The notes: generated by a model from the letters alone, not told the origin. A DNA stretch of 64,000 bases from Sciurus carolinensis (GCF_902686445.1 NC_062223.1:38658998-38722997), one strand, 5' to 3'. Numbered from the stretch's first letter, positions 47,689 to 59,052 are shown. Made by a program: numbers and translations.

Positions 47689-48096
47689 ATGGAAAAGTTT
47701 AGATGTCATCTTCAGTATCAGGATCATGCTACAGCCTCCTCACCTGTTGGTCCCAGAAAAATTCTGCCAAGCTGTTGTACCATATATCAGGAAGCTGTCT
47801 GCTGTCGGCACAAGCACTGTGGACCCAAGACTTCCTCATGTGGGAAAGGTAAGATTGGCAGTGGTGAAATAAAAGTCATGGGACTTGGCCCAATACCCGT
47901 GAATGATTGTTTCCTAGGGTGCTGCTGCAAGATCCCCAATGCCAGCAACACTGCACTAGCTAGCCACATTGTACTAGCTAGCCACACTACACTAGCTAGT
48001 CACAGTGCACTAGCTAGCAGAACATGGAAGGAACTCATAAATGACCTCCAGGTCACTCCACCTTTCCAAATGTCATGGGAGTGCACCTGCAGATGA
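47689..48096 (+). other. Unassigned 135-codon Cys-rich open frame
   Basis: From the ATG at 47689 (GGGAATGG context) the frame is open to a TGA at 48094-48096, in DNA that is less AT-rich than its surroundings. The predicted product is Cys-rich in its first two thirds (SCC, VCC, GCCC clusters). It then has four six-residue units of the type xxLASH (last one LASR), encoded by the 18-bp tandem repeat at 47952-48023. There is no signal peptide, membrane segment or known domain. GAAAG|GTAAG at 47849 would fit a splice donor and could mean the frame is not used as read. I do not recognise it; it may be chance or a decayed retroelement piece. Confidence 0.3.
47952..48023. repeat. 18-bp minisatellite, 4 units
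   Basis: Units at 47952, 47970, 47988 and 48006 share the core ACTAGCTAG. The first is TGCACTAGCTAGCCACAT. The period is exact, with a few substitutions, mostly at the unit edges. Confidence 0.97.
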
Positions 48097-49031
48097 GGTA
48101 ACTAAAAGTCAGTCTGTGAGACATGTGTTTCAGTTTTCCTGAAACAACTAAAGACAAGTGAAGGCTTGTCAAACTATTATATTATATCTAAATAAAATAT
48201 AATATCTCAAAGAACATGGCCATGAGGATGCTCAGCAGATAAACAGCCTGATTTCAATGTCACAAGTATTGCAGTTTACTCAATTCCTCTCATTTTTACT
48301 TTTTTTTCACTTATAAATCTGGGATAATAAAAAATTATTCAAGCCTTTAAGATTAAATAATATAATTTTTATATGATAAAACAAATATTAACCTTTATTT
48401 TCATTTTATTGACATCTTTGTAAAATTGCCTAATTGTTTCTTTCAGATAAATTTCTGTAAGAGGAATTTTATGTCTATTGGGTACATATACTTGTGTATT
48501 ACATTAAAAAGTAAAATGTAAAAAATGACCAGCTTTACTCCACTGTCAGTTACTGTGAGGGTGATCATGTCCCAACATTTCCCATATATAGCACTGTTAC
48601 CAATCAAATCTTTGCTTTATGAAAAAGTTCACTGTGTTGTCATTTAAATGTCTGATAAATAATGAGAATAAGCAAATTTAAATAAATGCTTTGAACATTG
48701 GCATATCTTCTGCAAATTATTATTACTCTTGTTTATTTTCTACTAAGATGCTTATGTATTTCCCATTGATACATAACAGATCTTAATAAAACAAGCATTT
48801 CTACTTTTGTCATAAATTAAAAATAATTTATCATTATATAGTATATGTCTAAACGTATGCATATGATATATATGTTTCCCTTTTCTGTATGTAGATTCAA
48901 AATTAAAATTTGGAATTATATTGAAATGTGTTGGGTTATCAACTCTCATAGAATGAGAAAGAGATATCTTCAATTATTCAATCTTAAAGCTCATTTTGTA
49001 GACTACAAAGTCCATTAAGATACACAGTCTT
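48097..49031. other. Gap without recognised gene
   Basis: 48230-48370 may be a faint MIR (CTCATTTTTACTTTTTTTTC, GATTAAATAATATAA). Otherwise AT-rich and unassigned. Confidence 0.4.
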
Positions 49032-49113
49032 GAGCTGTGGGTGTAGCTCAGTGTCAGAGTGCTTTTCTTAGTGTGTACAAATCCCTGGATTAAATCTCCA
49101 GTACCACCAAAAC
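49032..49113 (+). mobile_element. ID SINE (tRNA-Ala-derived)
   Basis: GTGGGTGTAGCTCAGTGTCA is the tRNA-like A-box region. TGGATTAAATCTCCAGTACC is a mutated B-box region. There is no B1 half, so this is a free ID. Confidence 0.85.
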
Positions 49114-50689
49114 ATATATACACACACATTTTCTTTTAATTCTTACACAGCAGTTCTGTGTAGTTTACAGATGTGTATTTCTATTGTAGAGTATACATTT
49201 AAGCTTATTTTGTGTCTCTTTTCCACTTACTGTGTAATTAAATCACTGCAAAGTTATTTATGAATTGTTTTAACTTTTAGTAGTTGTAGTAATAAGTATA
49301 AATAGTAATCTATAATGAATTATTTTGGTTAAATAATTTGATGATTATTGAGTTTACTGTCAACACAAATAGAACATATTAAACTATTTTGAAGCAAAGC
49401 TGTTCATAAGATTTCAAAACAAGTGGTTTGAAATAATGATTATTATACAGTATTGAGTAATGATTATATTATTTTTCTTCTCTGTTCAAGAGAAATAATA
49501 TTCTCTTGCTGAATGCATTGGTACACCAAATGCTATTTAAAGATTATGGAATTCTAACTTGAAACCTCATCATCTTTTTAACCCTATTAAGAATGTTTGC
49601 AAGCTAATGAGAAGTGTATATCATATAATTTCTAATTTACATGTTGAAAAATAGTCATTAACAAACATTGGACTTCTGTTTTTACTAATAAAAATTATAT
49701 ATGATACATGCTACATCAGACTGAAAAGCACACCATTGTGTCACAATGTTATAATTATTAATTCATTTACAAAAATAATCTTATTCCCGCAGTCCTTCGT
49801 TGTTCTCTCGAGAAATGGTGATCAATGTGCAATTCAATGAACAGAATTTCAATTCAAGATGAGGCATCCAAAACTGCCAGCAAATTGAGAAGAAAAAAAG
49901 TCAACAAATTACATTACCAAGAAGCTCAACTAATTTTGATTGTAACCATCCTATTTTTAGTTTTTCAAAATTTTATTTATTACATGAAATAACAAAGGTC
50001 TATGGTAGTGGATATTTTAAATATGCATAGTGTTATAACTGGAAAATGAACACTTTTGAAGCACCTACATAGAATAGACTTTAGGAAGTGGGATTTATTG
50101 CTTTCTATGGAATTAGTCCTGTGTGTAGTAATGTGAGAACTCCAGCTGAAACTTGTCTATGCAGAGGGATCCAAGAGCTGAATTTGGGGACATGAAAGAG
50201 GAAGAGATGAATTGTTCTGTATATAAAAATAGAAATATTTTCTCACTTTATTATTTTAAGATGGAGTAGGAGAGAAATAAATGGAAATAAGGATGAATAA
50301 AGACTATCTGAGTAATAAATGACTTAGTCTTTTCGGGATTTTCAAGTGTTCATTGTTAAATTTTTGATGTCATTTTGGCATAAATTTACTCAACTTTCTC
50401 AAACCTGTATAAAAATCTTATTGTTATACATATGCCATGATTACATAAATGTTCTTTTGGTAATTTTTACAAAGTAAGGGTGTGTTCAGTTTCTTATTCA
50501 TGTAAGTTGTAAGAAGAGAATATTCTTACTCTCTGTACTTGACATTAATAAAAACTTAAATAAAGAACAAGCATACAACAATAATTTATTAATTCAGAAG
50601 TCTTAGGAGAGAGGGCCATGCATTCCTTCAGTGACTGTGAATAGTCTCTATTACTGTTACATACTGTGCTCACCACTGGGGTACTGAAG
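49114..50689. other. AT-rich gap without recognised gene
   Basis: Unique-looking DNA. About 49790-49900 (CCCGCAGTCCTTCGTTGTTC and following) has unusual CpGs for the area. No exon supported. Confidence 0.5.
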
Positions 50690-50900
50690 TAGGACAGAAG
50701 AGGCTGGACACCCAAGGAATTTTCAGGAAGCAGTTTTATTGACTGCAGGATCCAGAGGTGGCTCTAGCTTAAGAATTCTTCTTATGGGTGGGGATCTCTG
50801 GACTGCTTTTTTTACTACAGAAAACCAGAGAGATAGAATCTTTTCTGTCATGGTACTGAAATTCTAATGGGAATGACATGTTGGAGCAAGCAAAAACTAA
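50690..50900 (-). mobile_element. Possible ERV LTR fragment
   Basis: GGAAGCAGTTTTATTGACTG (an antisense AATAAA-type signal), GGATCCAGAGGTGGCTCTAG and ACACCCAAGGAATTTTCAGG look like the R/U5 end of an ERVK-type LTR read in antisense. Low confidence. Confidence 0.33.
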
Positions 50901-51070
50901 ATCAACAAATTAATAAAGGATCACTTCCACTTGTGATAAAAGAATAAAGGGTAAGATATGGTGGTCTTGAAAGAATTTGTTGTAAGTACATATGAATATC
51001 TCACAATTTATCTGAATGAGTATCTTAGGACATGAAAAGGTAATGTTTTAGCTAATCTTCCCTAGATACA

Positions 51071-51216
51071 TTGATTGATTGATTGATTGACTGGTGAATT
51101 GATGGCTATTTTGGGACAGGTCTAGCTAAATTATCTGGGCAAGTCTCAAACTTGAAACCCTCCTGCCTCAATCCCCAAGTAGCGGGGATTTCAGGTGTGT
51201 GCTATCATACCTGGCC
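51071..51216 (-). mobile_element. B1-type SINE with TTGA microsatellite
   Basis: (TTGA)n at 51071-51090 replaces the tail. Then antisense B1 words follow: CTCCTGCCTCAATCCCCAAG, GCGGGGATTTCAGGTGTGTG. Confidence 0.78.
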
Positions 51217-51235
51217 TGTTTCTTAGCTCTTAAAT

Positions 51236-51465
51236 GTAGAGAAATCATGCTAGGCATGGTGGCACATACCTGTAAACCTAGTGACTCCGGAGGCTAAGGC
51301 AACAGGATTTCAATTTTGAAGCCAGCTTCAGCAACTTAGCAAGGTCCTAAGCAACTTAATGTGACTCTGTCTCTGAATAAAAGTAAAAAGGACTGAGGAT
51401 GTGGCTCAGTGGTTTTGCGCCTCTGGGTTCAGTCCTTGGCACCAAAACAAAAAGTAAAGAAATCA
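51236..51465 (+). mobile_element. B1-dID dimeric SINE, well preserved
   Basis: TAGGCATGGTGGCACATACC, GTGACTCTGTCTCTGAATAA, then dID GAGGATGTGGCTCAGTGGTT with GTTCAGTCCTTGGCACCAAA. GTAGAGAAATCA (51236-51247) recurs as GTAAAGAAATCA (51454-51465). The 127-bp B1 monomer lies just upstream in the opposite orientation. Confidence 0.93.
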
Positions 51466-53094
51466 CAATACAAATCTGGGCTATCTACAATCAAGAAAAA
51501 TATTGGAAACATGTCTTCTCCAATCCACTCTATCTAAAAATAAATTACAATGTTTATTAATAAAGATTCAATTTGAAAACTTGCTTTACAAAGTATTGAT
51601 TTCATAATACTACCTGGTTAGCATAATCCTGAAAAAACTGATGTGCTTCAATTTATGTATATTTCTTCATAAATTATATAAATATACTATTGTTCTCATA
51701 TAATACCTATATTCTGATTTTATTTAAAATGCAATATACAGTCTTGAAATGAGTACACAGATAATATTGCCAGTATTTTCTTGTCATGGCATAACAGATT
51801 CTGAACACCTCCAGAGTTTTCTATGTTTTCGTGGATATTATTGCTTTAGGGCTCTTTTCTCTTCCTGGTAGTATACCGTCTTACAGAAGGAGATAGAAGA
51901 AATTATGTGAACTTTCATTTTCTTTCCCTTGTGGTACAATGGATTTTAGGTATGTACAACTCAGCAATAGCCTTGAATTCAATAATTGTGTTATAACAAA
52001 AGGGGCTGATTCTGATCATTAAAATACATGATATTGCACATGCATGAAACACAATGCCTAAGTGATCCATGCTCTTGCACAATGAATGCAGACAAAGGTT
52101 GAGCATAATTATAAAACAATTTTGGGGCTCAGAATCATCAGTGGATTGATGCTAATTGAAATCTTTTTGTCAAAATGCCATGGTGTTATACTTGATGCTT
52201 TATAAATTTTAGGACTGTCAAAACTCTGTTTTGAGTTGCCATGTTTCTGTTAGAGTTCTCTGTGTAGCTCCACTAACAATACCAAGTTAAACACTGGAAA
52301 GAGGTATCATAGGTAAGATATGGATCCCCTCTCCTAGAAATGTATCTTCTGGGGAGTTTTATATTTTGTGGATTTAGTTATACTCATTATACCACTTTAT
52401 TTTCAAAACCACTCCTATATTTATCTTTGCAGAACCTAAAGAATGGGGAATTTTGAGAATGGAAAATAAAATAATTAATGAAATTTATAAATATTCTAGC
52501 AGAACGATCCAAATTATCCGAGTAATTTTTATTCCCTTTTTGGAAAATTTTAGGCAAACAGTTCATATTTTTGTAAATTATTCTAAGAGCCTGCTTGTGA
52601 TTAGTTTGAGATACAAGCAGGCAGAGTACATTTGATGTCATTATAAAGAATTTTGATGAAATATTTGTTGGAGGAGAAAGCAAGAACAATTTTTGTTTTG
52701 CAGCTTCAATTCTTTTACAATTTAAATTCTAGTTATTTTTCTCCTCATACTATTTAAGAGTTCTTATTTATATTTTTCTAATTTTTTCCCTTCTCTTCAG
52801 ATTGCTGGTAAAAAACATACTTAGATATTTGAACAAAGTTAGGTTTAGGAATGTTAGTCAAATTAGAGTCAAAAAAAGATAATGTGTCAAAAGATGTTGG
52901 AGAACACTTAGTCAAGATTTTATATTTTGTCAATGGCAAAACTAGGTTTGGAGAAAATGAATTTGTTGCATGTATGTGTGTGTGTTACTACTAAATTGAG
53001 ATGAGTAGTAAAATAGCAAACATGGCCCAAATTCAATGCTTGAATAAAGGGTCTTTTAAGTAGTTTATACACACACACACATTAGAGTACCTCA
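51466..53094. other. AT-rich gap without recognised gene
   Basis: Frames of 60 and 100 codons overlap on opposite strands near 52390-52690, with no domain. 53064-53082 is a short (CA)n run. Confidence 0.5.
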
Positions 53095-53220
53095 AATTGT
53101 ATAGCTATTTTATATAATGCTATTTAATTCTTATGATAACCTAACTTATTAATATTGTCCCCTGTTTTAGAAAGGAGGAATCTAAAGAAGGCAGGTGACA
53201 GGTCTGGATTACAGAGAAAA
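53095..53220 (-). mobile_element. MIR fragment
   Basis: ATTTAATTCTTATGATAACC and TATTGTCCCCTGTTTTAGAA, followed by GGAGGAATCTAAAGAAGG, keep the antisense MIR order. Confidence 0.65.
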
Positions 53221-54640
53221 TATTGAAGGTGAAACTCTCGGACCAGAATATTTGTCCTTCTCTACTGTATTGTATTATTTCTAGAAATAAAACTAAACTA
53301 AACTAGAAATGTGTTTTCCTAGGAACCCATAGTTTTTGCTTCCAACTCAAGAAGAACTTTGGTTTTACTTTCCATTTTACTTTTGCCCCTTTCAAGATGG
53401 AGTGTTTGAGATGCTATTTTGCTAGCTAATAAAAAGACTAATTGCAGTTATTCACCCAATTGCAGAGCAAATCCCCTTTTCTAACTTTTCCAAAGCAAAA
53501 ACCTGAAATCTGAATTGTGGGAAAAAGTGATACAACATTTGTTTCCAAAGACACTTCTCATGGGAATCAGTTTTGCCACTGGATCACTTCAGAGACTGGG
53601 GAGAAGAGCTCATCCCTTGTGAACAAAGAGCCAAGGTTGTGGACTCACGTTGTTTGAAGATAAAGAACCCCTTTTTTTCTATCCATTCATCTCTTGTAAG
53701 GGAATTAGATGTCAAGGCTATTTGTTAAATCATGCCGAACATTACTAATTTAGCAAGGCTGTTATTTGCTGCACACTAAGACAGGTCATTAGGAACTCTT
53801 CTATGAGTAATGTGAAATGTGACAACTCACTCGATAGTCGTCATCAGTGTGTCTTTGGTCTCTGAAAATGCCAAAGAATCTCTCAAAATGTTCCATTTCC
53901 CATGTCTATGAAGTGAGGACATGGCTTAATTATCTATGACTTACAAGTAATACCACCATGCTCAGTCAAAAGTGAACGATTGACATATGTACTCAAATCC
54001 AAATTACTCAGTGTTTCTGATGATTACTAGACCCCCCAGACAACTCTCCTAATCTCTAGCATTAAACTTGTAAGCCTGTTTTGCCTTTTCAACAATTTTA
54101 CTACTTGCTACTTAGGCTGTTTACACATTATCATAACAACTTAAAAACTGCCTTAAAAACTTATCCAAATTGTTCAAACTGTCTGAAAAGCATCATAAAA
54201 GATCTTCCATGATTATGTTCAACTACTTTGCAGGTTCCATTCACCATCATCCCATGTTTCAACTCTGTGTCCCTTCCCTCTTTCTCTTTGCAGAATATGC
54301 ATGCTTGTTTGAAATCTTACAGACTCTTGGCAACTCTTACTTTCTCTGGAAAGCTCTGTCTGATCCTTCTTCACTCCACTGGGAAGCCTTTGTGCCCTGA
54401 TCTTCTTAGCAGTCAGTTTGTTCTAGCTTTGAGCTTCCCAAATAGTGACAATTTTGAGAGAGCTATCAAAGTCTATTACAGGTTATCAGTTACCTGTCTG
54501 TTAGGTAGGTGTGTCTTGGGAATGTTTTGATGATCTTTGCTCCCCAGGGCCAAGTGCAATGCCACTATACAGAAGAAATTTAACTGATGCAAAATCGAAG
54601 TAGGCACAATGGCCAGTACGTATGAAGGCCCTTTAAGGAC
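53221..54640. other. Unique DNA, partly conserved-looking
   Basis: 53390-54010 lacks recognisable repeats and carries paired AATTGCAG words (see findings). 54170-54420 reads somewhat like an L2 3' end (AAAGCTCTGTCTGATCC), low confidence; overlapping frames there are not convincing exons. Confidence 0.45.
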
Positions 54641-54654
54641 TTAACAATATACTT

Positions 54655-54800
54655 AGTACTTCACCCTTTCAGTGACTCTTTCACTCAAGAATTTTTTTTT
54701 TTTTCTATTTTACAGAGTTGGAATGGGATTTTAAAGAGTTTACTACCCCAAAGTCATGTTGCTAGAAAGTGGTTTGTTTTGAACTCACATTGTCAACAGC
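54655..54800 (-). mobile_element. MIR fragment
   Basis: ATTTTACAGAGTTGGAATGG, AGTCATGTTGCTAGAAAGTG and TTTTGAACTCACATTG follow antisense MIR order; a T-run at 54693-54704 interrupts it. Confidence 0.65.
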
Positions 54801-54896
54801 TTTTCGAAAGAGGACCCAGGTAGACTACTTTAGAGTTCACAGAACACCGGGGAATTTTAGTGGCAGTTTTCCGGGGACTCAAAGTTTTCAGAATGA

Positions 54897-54898
<2 letters not shown>

Positions 54899-54937
<39 letters not shown>
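54899..54937. repeat. (TG)n microsatellite
   Basis: About 19 uninterrupted TG units followed by GTGGGGGG. Confidence 0.98.
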
Positions 54938-54938
<1 letters not shown>

Positions 54939-55288
54939 TGGGGGGTCTGTTATTCAGGCAAAGTTAATCTTAGAAGATAATCTATTTCAAGTCATGGCAT
55001 TTTTGCCATGTTGCGGTGGTATTTTTGTAGAACATAAAAACATCTATTTCAGTGCCATGTGAGCATAACTTTATATAGAATGTGAAAGTATGGAACGAGG
55101 GAAGGAAACGCTTGCTGCTTTGCCACTGCAGTGGTGATAAGCTCTGAATATAATGCCTGTCCTCGTAAATGAGAGGTGAACACAAAACTCCTTGTGCACT
55201 GAGGAGAAAAGGGAACCGATTCTGTCTTCAGCTGCCCCTGTCACACAGGTAGCTGCATTCATCGCCTGTTGTATCATTTGCATCTCAC

Positions 55289-55290
<2 letters not shown>

Positions 55291-55348
<58 letters not shown>

Positions 55349-55349
55349 C
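55291..55349. repeat. (CA)n microsatellite
   Basis: About 28 CA units with one AA interruption near 55333; complementary to the (TG)n array about 350 bp upstream. Confidence 0.98.
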
Positions 55350-55539
55350 TCAATTGATGTTTCCTGCTGAAGTCTCATAAGAGCCATGATTACTCTCTTG
55401 CCTGGGTTCATCTCACTCAGCACAGTAATGAGAGAATTTACCCTGACCAAAAGTTGATTTTACGAGGATTGGAAGGAAATGACACACAACCAGGTTTCCA
55501 CTTTTTTGTTCCCGGTGAGAGCAAACTGCAATGTGATGA

Positions 55540-55659
55540 GTGTGCTTCAGACTTGGCTTCAAATCCTGCCGCTCTGCCCCTCTGTGACCGTGAGAACACT
55601 AAAGAACCAGACTCAAAGCCTCAGTGATGGATTCTGTAAATCAGGAGAATAATGTTGTA
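55540..55659 (+). mobile_element. MIR fragment cut by an LTR
   Basis: TTCAGACTTGGCTTCAAATC, CTGCCGCTCTGCCCCTCTGT, GACCGTGAGAACAC, AGCCTCAGTGATGGATTCTG and TAAATCAGGAGAATAATG keep MIR order, then stop where the LTR begins. Confidence 0.78.
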
Positions 55660-56038
55660 ACAGTTAGGATCTCAAATGTCCCCAAAAGGCCCATGAGTTC
55701 AATGCTGGTTCCTCAGCCTCTGGCTTTATTGGAGTAGTAGAAGCTTTAAGAGATGGAACCCACTGGGAGGTCTTCAAGTCATTTGGTGACATGCCTCTGA
55801 AGAATGTAGTGAGATCCCAGCCCTTTCTTCTTCCTCTGTTTTGAATCCTGGCCACGAGCTGAGAGATTCTGCTCCACCATATGTTCCCCTCAAGGTGAGT
55901 TTCTGCACTGCAGGTTCCAAAACAACAGGGCTAATGAGTCATGAACTGAATCCTCCAAACATGTGATTCAAAATAAACCTTTTCTCTTATAAGCTAATTG
56001 CCTCAGGCCTTTGTTATAGTCACAGAAAGCTGATAAAT
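55660..56038 (+). mobile_element. MaLR-like LTR
   Basis: GGATCTCAAATGTCCCCAAA, TGGGAGGTCTTCAAGTCATT, GATTCAAAATAAACCTTTTC and GCCTTTGTTATAGTCACAGA have the ORR1-like MaLR layout, ending AAGCTGATAAATA. Solo LTR. Confidence 0.72.
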
Positions 56039-56249
56039 ATAAATATGGACCTCTGGAGGATTGAATGAAAACAAATGACACACTGATGATTACAGCATTC
56101 AGAGATCAGCGTTTTTATTTCATATGTCATCTATAACTTGACTCCTCTCTTTTATTAGCAGAAAGATGAGCTGTTGAACTATTGGAAGAAGGGAAGAAGG
56201 AGTAAAGGAAGAAAGAAAGAAAAGACAAAGATAAAGCTAAAATCTCTGG

Positions 56250-56672
56250 TTATGTTAGTTTACTAGGTCTTCCTTTAACAAAATACTATAAATGACATAC
56301 CTTACAATGTATCTAATGTATAGATTAGAAAAGTATAGTCTCCGAATTCTGGAAGCAGGAAGGCAGATGCTGGTAGGTTTGGGATCCCTCTGAAGCCTTT
56401 AGAGGACATGCTTCCTTGCTTCTGCTGTTTCCTCTTGGCCCTAAGTTCTCTGGCTTGTTAATACACCCCTCCGTCTCTGCCACAGTCTTCCCATGGTATT
56501 CTCTGTATGTCCTTTTCACTCTTTTTACAAGGACAATAGTCATATTGGATTAAGAATCCAGCTACACCAGTATGAACTTTCCTTAATTCATTATATCCTC
56601 AATGACTCCATTTCAAATTAAGATTATATTTGAGTACCTATGGGTTAGGATTTCAACATATCTATTTGGGAA
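56250..56672 (-). mobile_element. MLT1-like MaLR LTR
   Basis: TATGTTAGTTTACTAGGTCT, TTTTACAAGGACAATAGTCA with TATTGGATTAAGAATCCAGC, TCAAATTAAGATTATATTTG and GGTTAGGATTTCAACATATC are the antisense MLT1 layout. It is older than the other LTRs and may be shared with other placental mammals. Confidence 0.82.
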
Positions 56673-56897
56673 CTGTGATTTTCTTTAATGTACTTTATTA
56701 GTTCTTAGTATTACAATAATATACAGGAGAGCATTTTTCAAATAAAAATTTTATGTAAGATATTTCTTGTTATCTGGAAATAGAAATCTTCAAAGAATAA
56801 TGGGAAGTGCATTGATACAGAAGGGTCACTTTTTTCTTTCTCTGGAAATTATAATTAAAATATTCACATGACCTTTCATATTTTATATCTATTGCAT

Positions 56898-57047
56898 TGG
56901 GAACAAATATATATATATACACATATACATAGATATACATATATTTTTTTTTTATTTTGTGGTGTTGGGGATTGAACCCAGGGCCTTGTGCATGCAAGGC
57001 AAGCACTCTACCAACTGAGCTATATCCCCAGTTCTGGGAACAAATAT
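56898..57047 (-). mobile_element. ID SINE with intact-looking pol III boxes and 13-bp TSD
   Basis: On the minus strand the body (57034 to about 56961) has an A box TAGCTCAGTTGG (57011-57022), a B box region GGGTTCAATCC (56969-56979) and an A-rich tail grading into an AT repeat. TGGGAACAAATAT is exact at 56898-56910 and 57035-57047. The tRNA-like body shows little decay compared with the copies at 49.0 and 62.5 kb. Whether it is transcribed cannot be seen. Confidence 0.95.
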
Positions 57048-57369
57048 CACACAATGATTAAGGCATTCTTTAAGTGGTAGATCTGAGTTCTACTCAGCTT
57101 TATGACTTCTTGAAATTGGACCTTGGATATCTTATTGAGTTCAAATTCTTTCTCCTGAATATTCATTCAAATATTTATTCCCAATTTTATCCCAGTATGT
57201 CAGTATTATTTTATTTTACTTTATTTGTCTGCTTAGTAATTATTGTTATTGTATATTCTATATATATTTGGTATTTTGTTCATTTTTCTGTCTATCCCAT
57301 TGTAAAACAAATTCAATGGGGACACAGACTGAATTCACCTCTATATCCCAGAATGAACCACAATGACTG
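57048..57369. other. AT-rich gap without recognised gene
   Basis: Part of a 127-codon plus-strand frame that runs on into the L1 tail; hydrophobic from T-rich DNA, no domain. Confidence 0.5.
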
Positions 57370-57558
57370 GCAAGTGGAGATGACTCACTCATTATTCTTT
57401 ATTTTTTATTGTAAACAAATGGGGTACAAATTGTTTCTCTGTTTGTACATGAAGTAGAGGCATACCATTTGTGTAATCATACATTTACATAGGGTAATGG
57501 TGTTTGATTCATTCATTTTTTTCCTTCCCCCCACCCTTCCCACCCCTCTTTTCGCTCT

Positions 57559-57596
<38 letters not shown>

Positions 57597-57675
57597 CCTC
57601 CTTCCTCCATTCTTGCCTTCCTCCCAACCCCCATTATGTATCATCATCTGCTTATCAGCAAGTGAAATGAGTCAC
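57370..57675 (-). mobile_element. L1 3' UTR insertion with imperfect 18-19-bp TSD
   Basis: 57389-57657 holds the antisense L1 3' UTR (TTGTAAACAAATGGGGTACA, TGTGTAATCATACATTTACA, CCCCCATTATGTATCATCAT). An AT microsatellite at 57558-57594 lies inside the pyrimidine tract. GCAAGTGGAGATGACTCAC (57370-57388) matches GCAAGTGAAATGAGTCAC (57658-57675) with small differences. Confidence 0.92.
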
Positions 57676-58632
57676 CCCCCCATACTTTTCCACCCACATT
57701 CCTTTTGCCTATTTGATCTTACCCATGACTGCACCATTAGAAATATTCTACTTCAGTGAATTTTGTGTTCATTAAAATACAAAAATTCCAAAACCGAATA
57801 ATGCTTTTGAACTCTGATTTTTATTTCCATCCTTAAAATAAATGAATTTATCAGGTTTTCCCTGATGGAAGCTTTTGAGTTCCTAATGGAGAGCATATTA
57901 TGCCTCTGGATAACTACTGATTTAAACAGAAATCAAACCACCAGTCTAGAACTTTGGAAGCAGTTTAACACAAAGTAAAAAGAAGGAGAAATTCTTCAAA
58001 CTCCCCATTAGACCACAAAAGTACTCTGCAAATAACTATATGAAAAAAAAAATATCGATTCTACATTTTCTGTAAAATTTTGAAAATATGACAAAGGAAA
58101 TATCCAAAAAGAAAATGCATACCCAAACTGTGTTCAGTTGAGATTAGGTGGGGACAGAAAAGAGCTTATTTTTTTTCTCCTACTAAAACTCATTATTATA
58201 CTGAATATATTCTAATGAATTTCCATTTTAGCATTATTTTAATTCCCAAGATGCAATGTCAGGCTTATTTTAGTCTCTACTTGTTTGTAGTTTTTGGTCT
58301 GGCCTTATCCATTTCCTAAAAGTTGTATGTATAAAAGAACGAAGAATATAAAAAGGAATTTTACAGACAGGTCAATATGAATTGACTGGATAGAGAAAGA
58401 AGATACTCTTTAATATGCTTCTTTCTTATAAATTTTTCTTAAAATCATGTTAGTTTTAAAACCCATAGTGGATTTAAAAAAGCAAAAAACGAGCTTGAAG
58501 AACAAACAAATTTCTTTAAAACACATTCCTACTAATATTCTGTCAGTATGGATATATTTTTGTTTTAAAAAAGTGAATGAGTTACATTTATAAATCATCA
58601 TGATTCAGATGCTGGTTCCCACAGTCAGCACT
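57676..58632. other. AT-rich gap without recognised gene
   Basis: No exon or repeat assigned. Confidence 0.5.
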
Positions 58633-59052
58633 ATAGTTGGATATGATTTGATTGTATCCACCATGTAAGGTAAATAGTTATTACAAAGGGAAATAGAGAG
58701 ATCAACTAACTTAATCCACCTACTGTATTTAGAGGTAGAACCTTTAATGGTCATTAGAATTAGTTAAAGCCATGAGGATGGAACCCCCAGGACTGAATTC
58801 TTGTGGTTTTATAGGAAGGATGTAGACTAGGGGAGATACACACACGCACACACACACACACACACACATTTCCTGTCTTTGCTATGGTTGTCCTGTGCTG
58901 GCTTGGAATTCTGCCAGCATGAGGGTCTTGACCACATAGATAATGCTCATTGATCTTGGATCTCCAGAACAATGATTCAAAATTAATCTCTTCTCTTTAT
59001 AAAGTTGGCTATTCAGGCACTTGATAATAGCAACAGAAACCTAACTGATACG
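58633..59052 (+). mobile_element. MaLR-like LTR with internal (CA)n
   Basis: TTGGATATGATTTGATTGTA near the start, (CA)n at 58838-58868, AATGATTCAAAATTAATCTC, TATAAAGTTGGCTATTCAGG and AACCTAACTGATACG at the end. Older and more diverged than the 60.5-kb copy. Confidence 0.6.

Noticed and set aside
47941..48023. A CRISPR-like repeat array
   Set aside because: Units are 18 bp with no spacers and the setting is a mammalian genome; it is a minisatellite.
56961..57034. A functional tRNA-Ala gene
   Set aside because: The A and B boxes are tRNA-like, but the A-rich tail, target-site duplications and lack of a clear acceptor-stem pairing identify an ID SINE.
57655..57675. A tiny inverted L1 piece at the end of the 57.4-kb L1 (AAGTGAAATGAGTCA resembles L1 sense sequence)
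   Set aside because: The same bases match the left flank GCAAGTGGAGATGACTCAC, so a target-site duplication explains them better.
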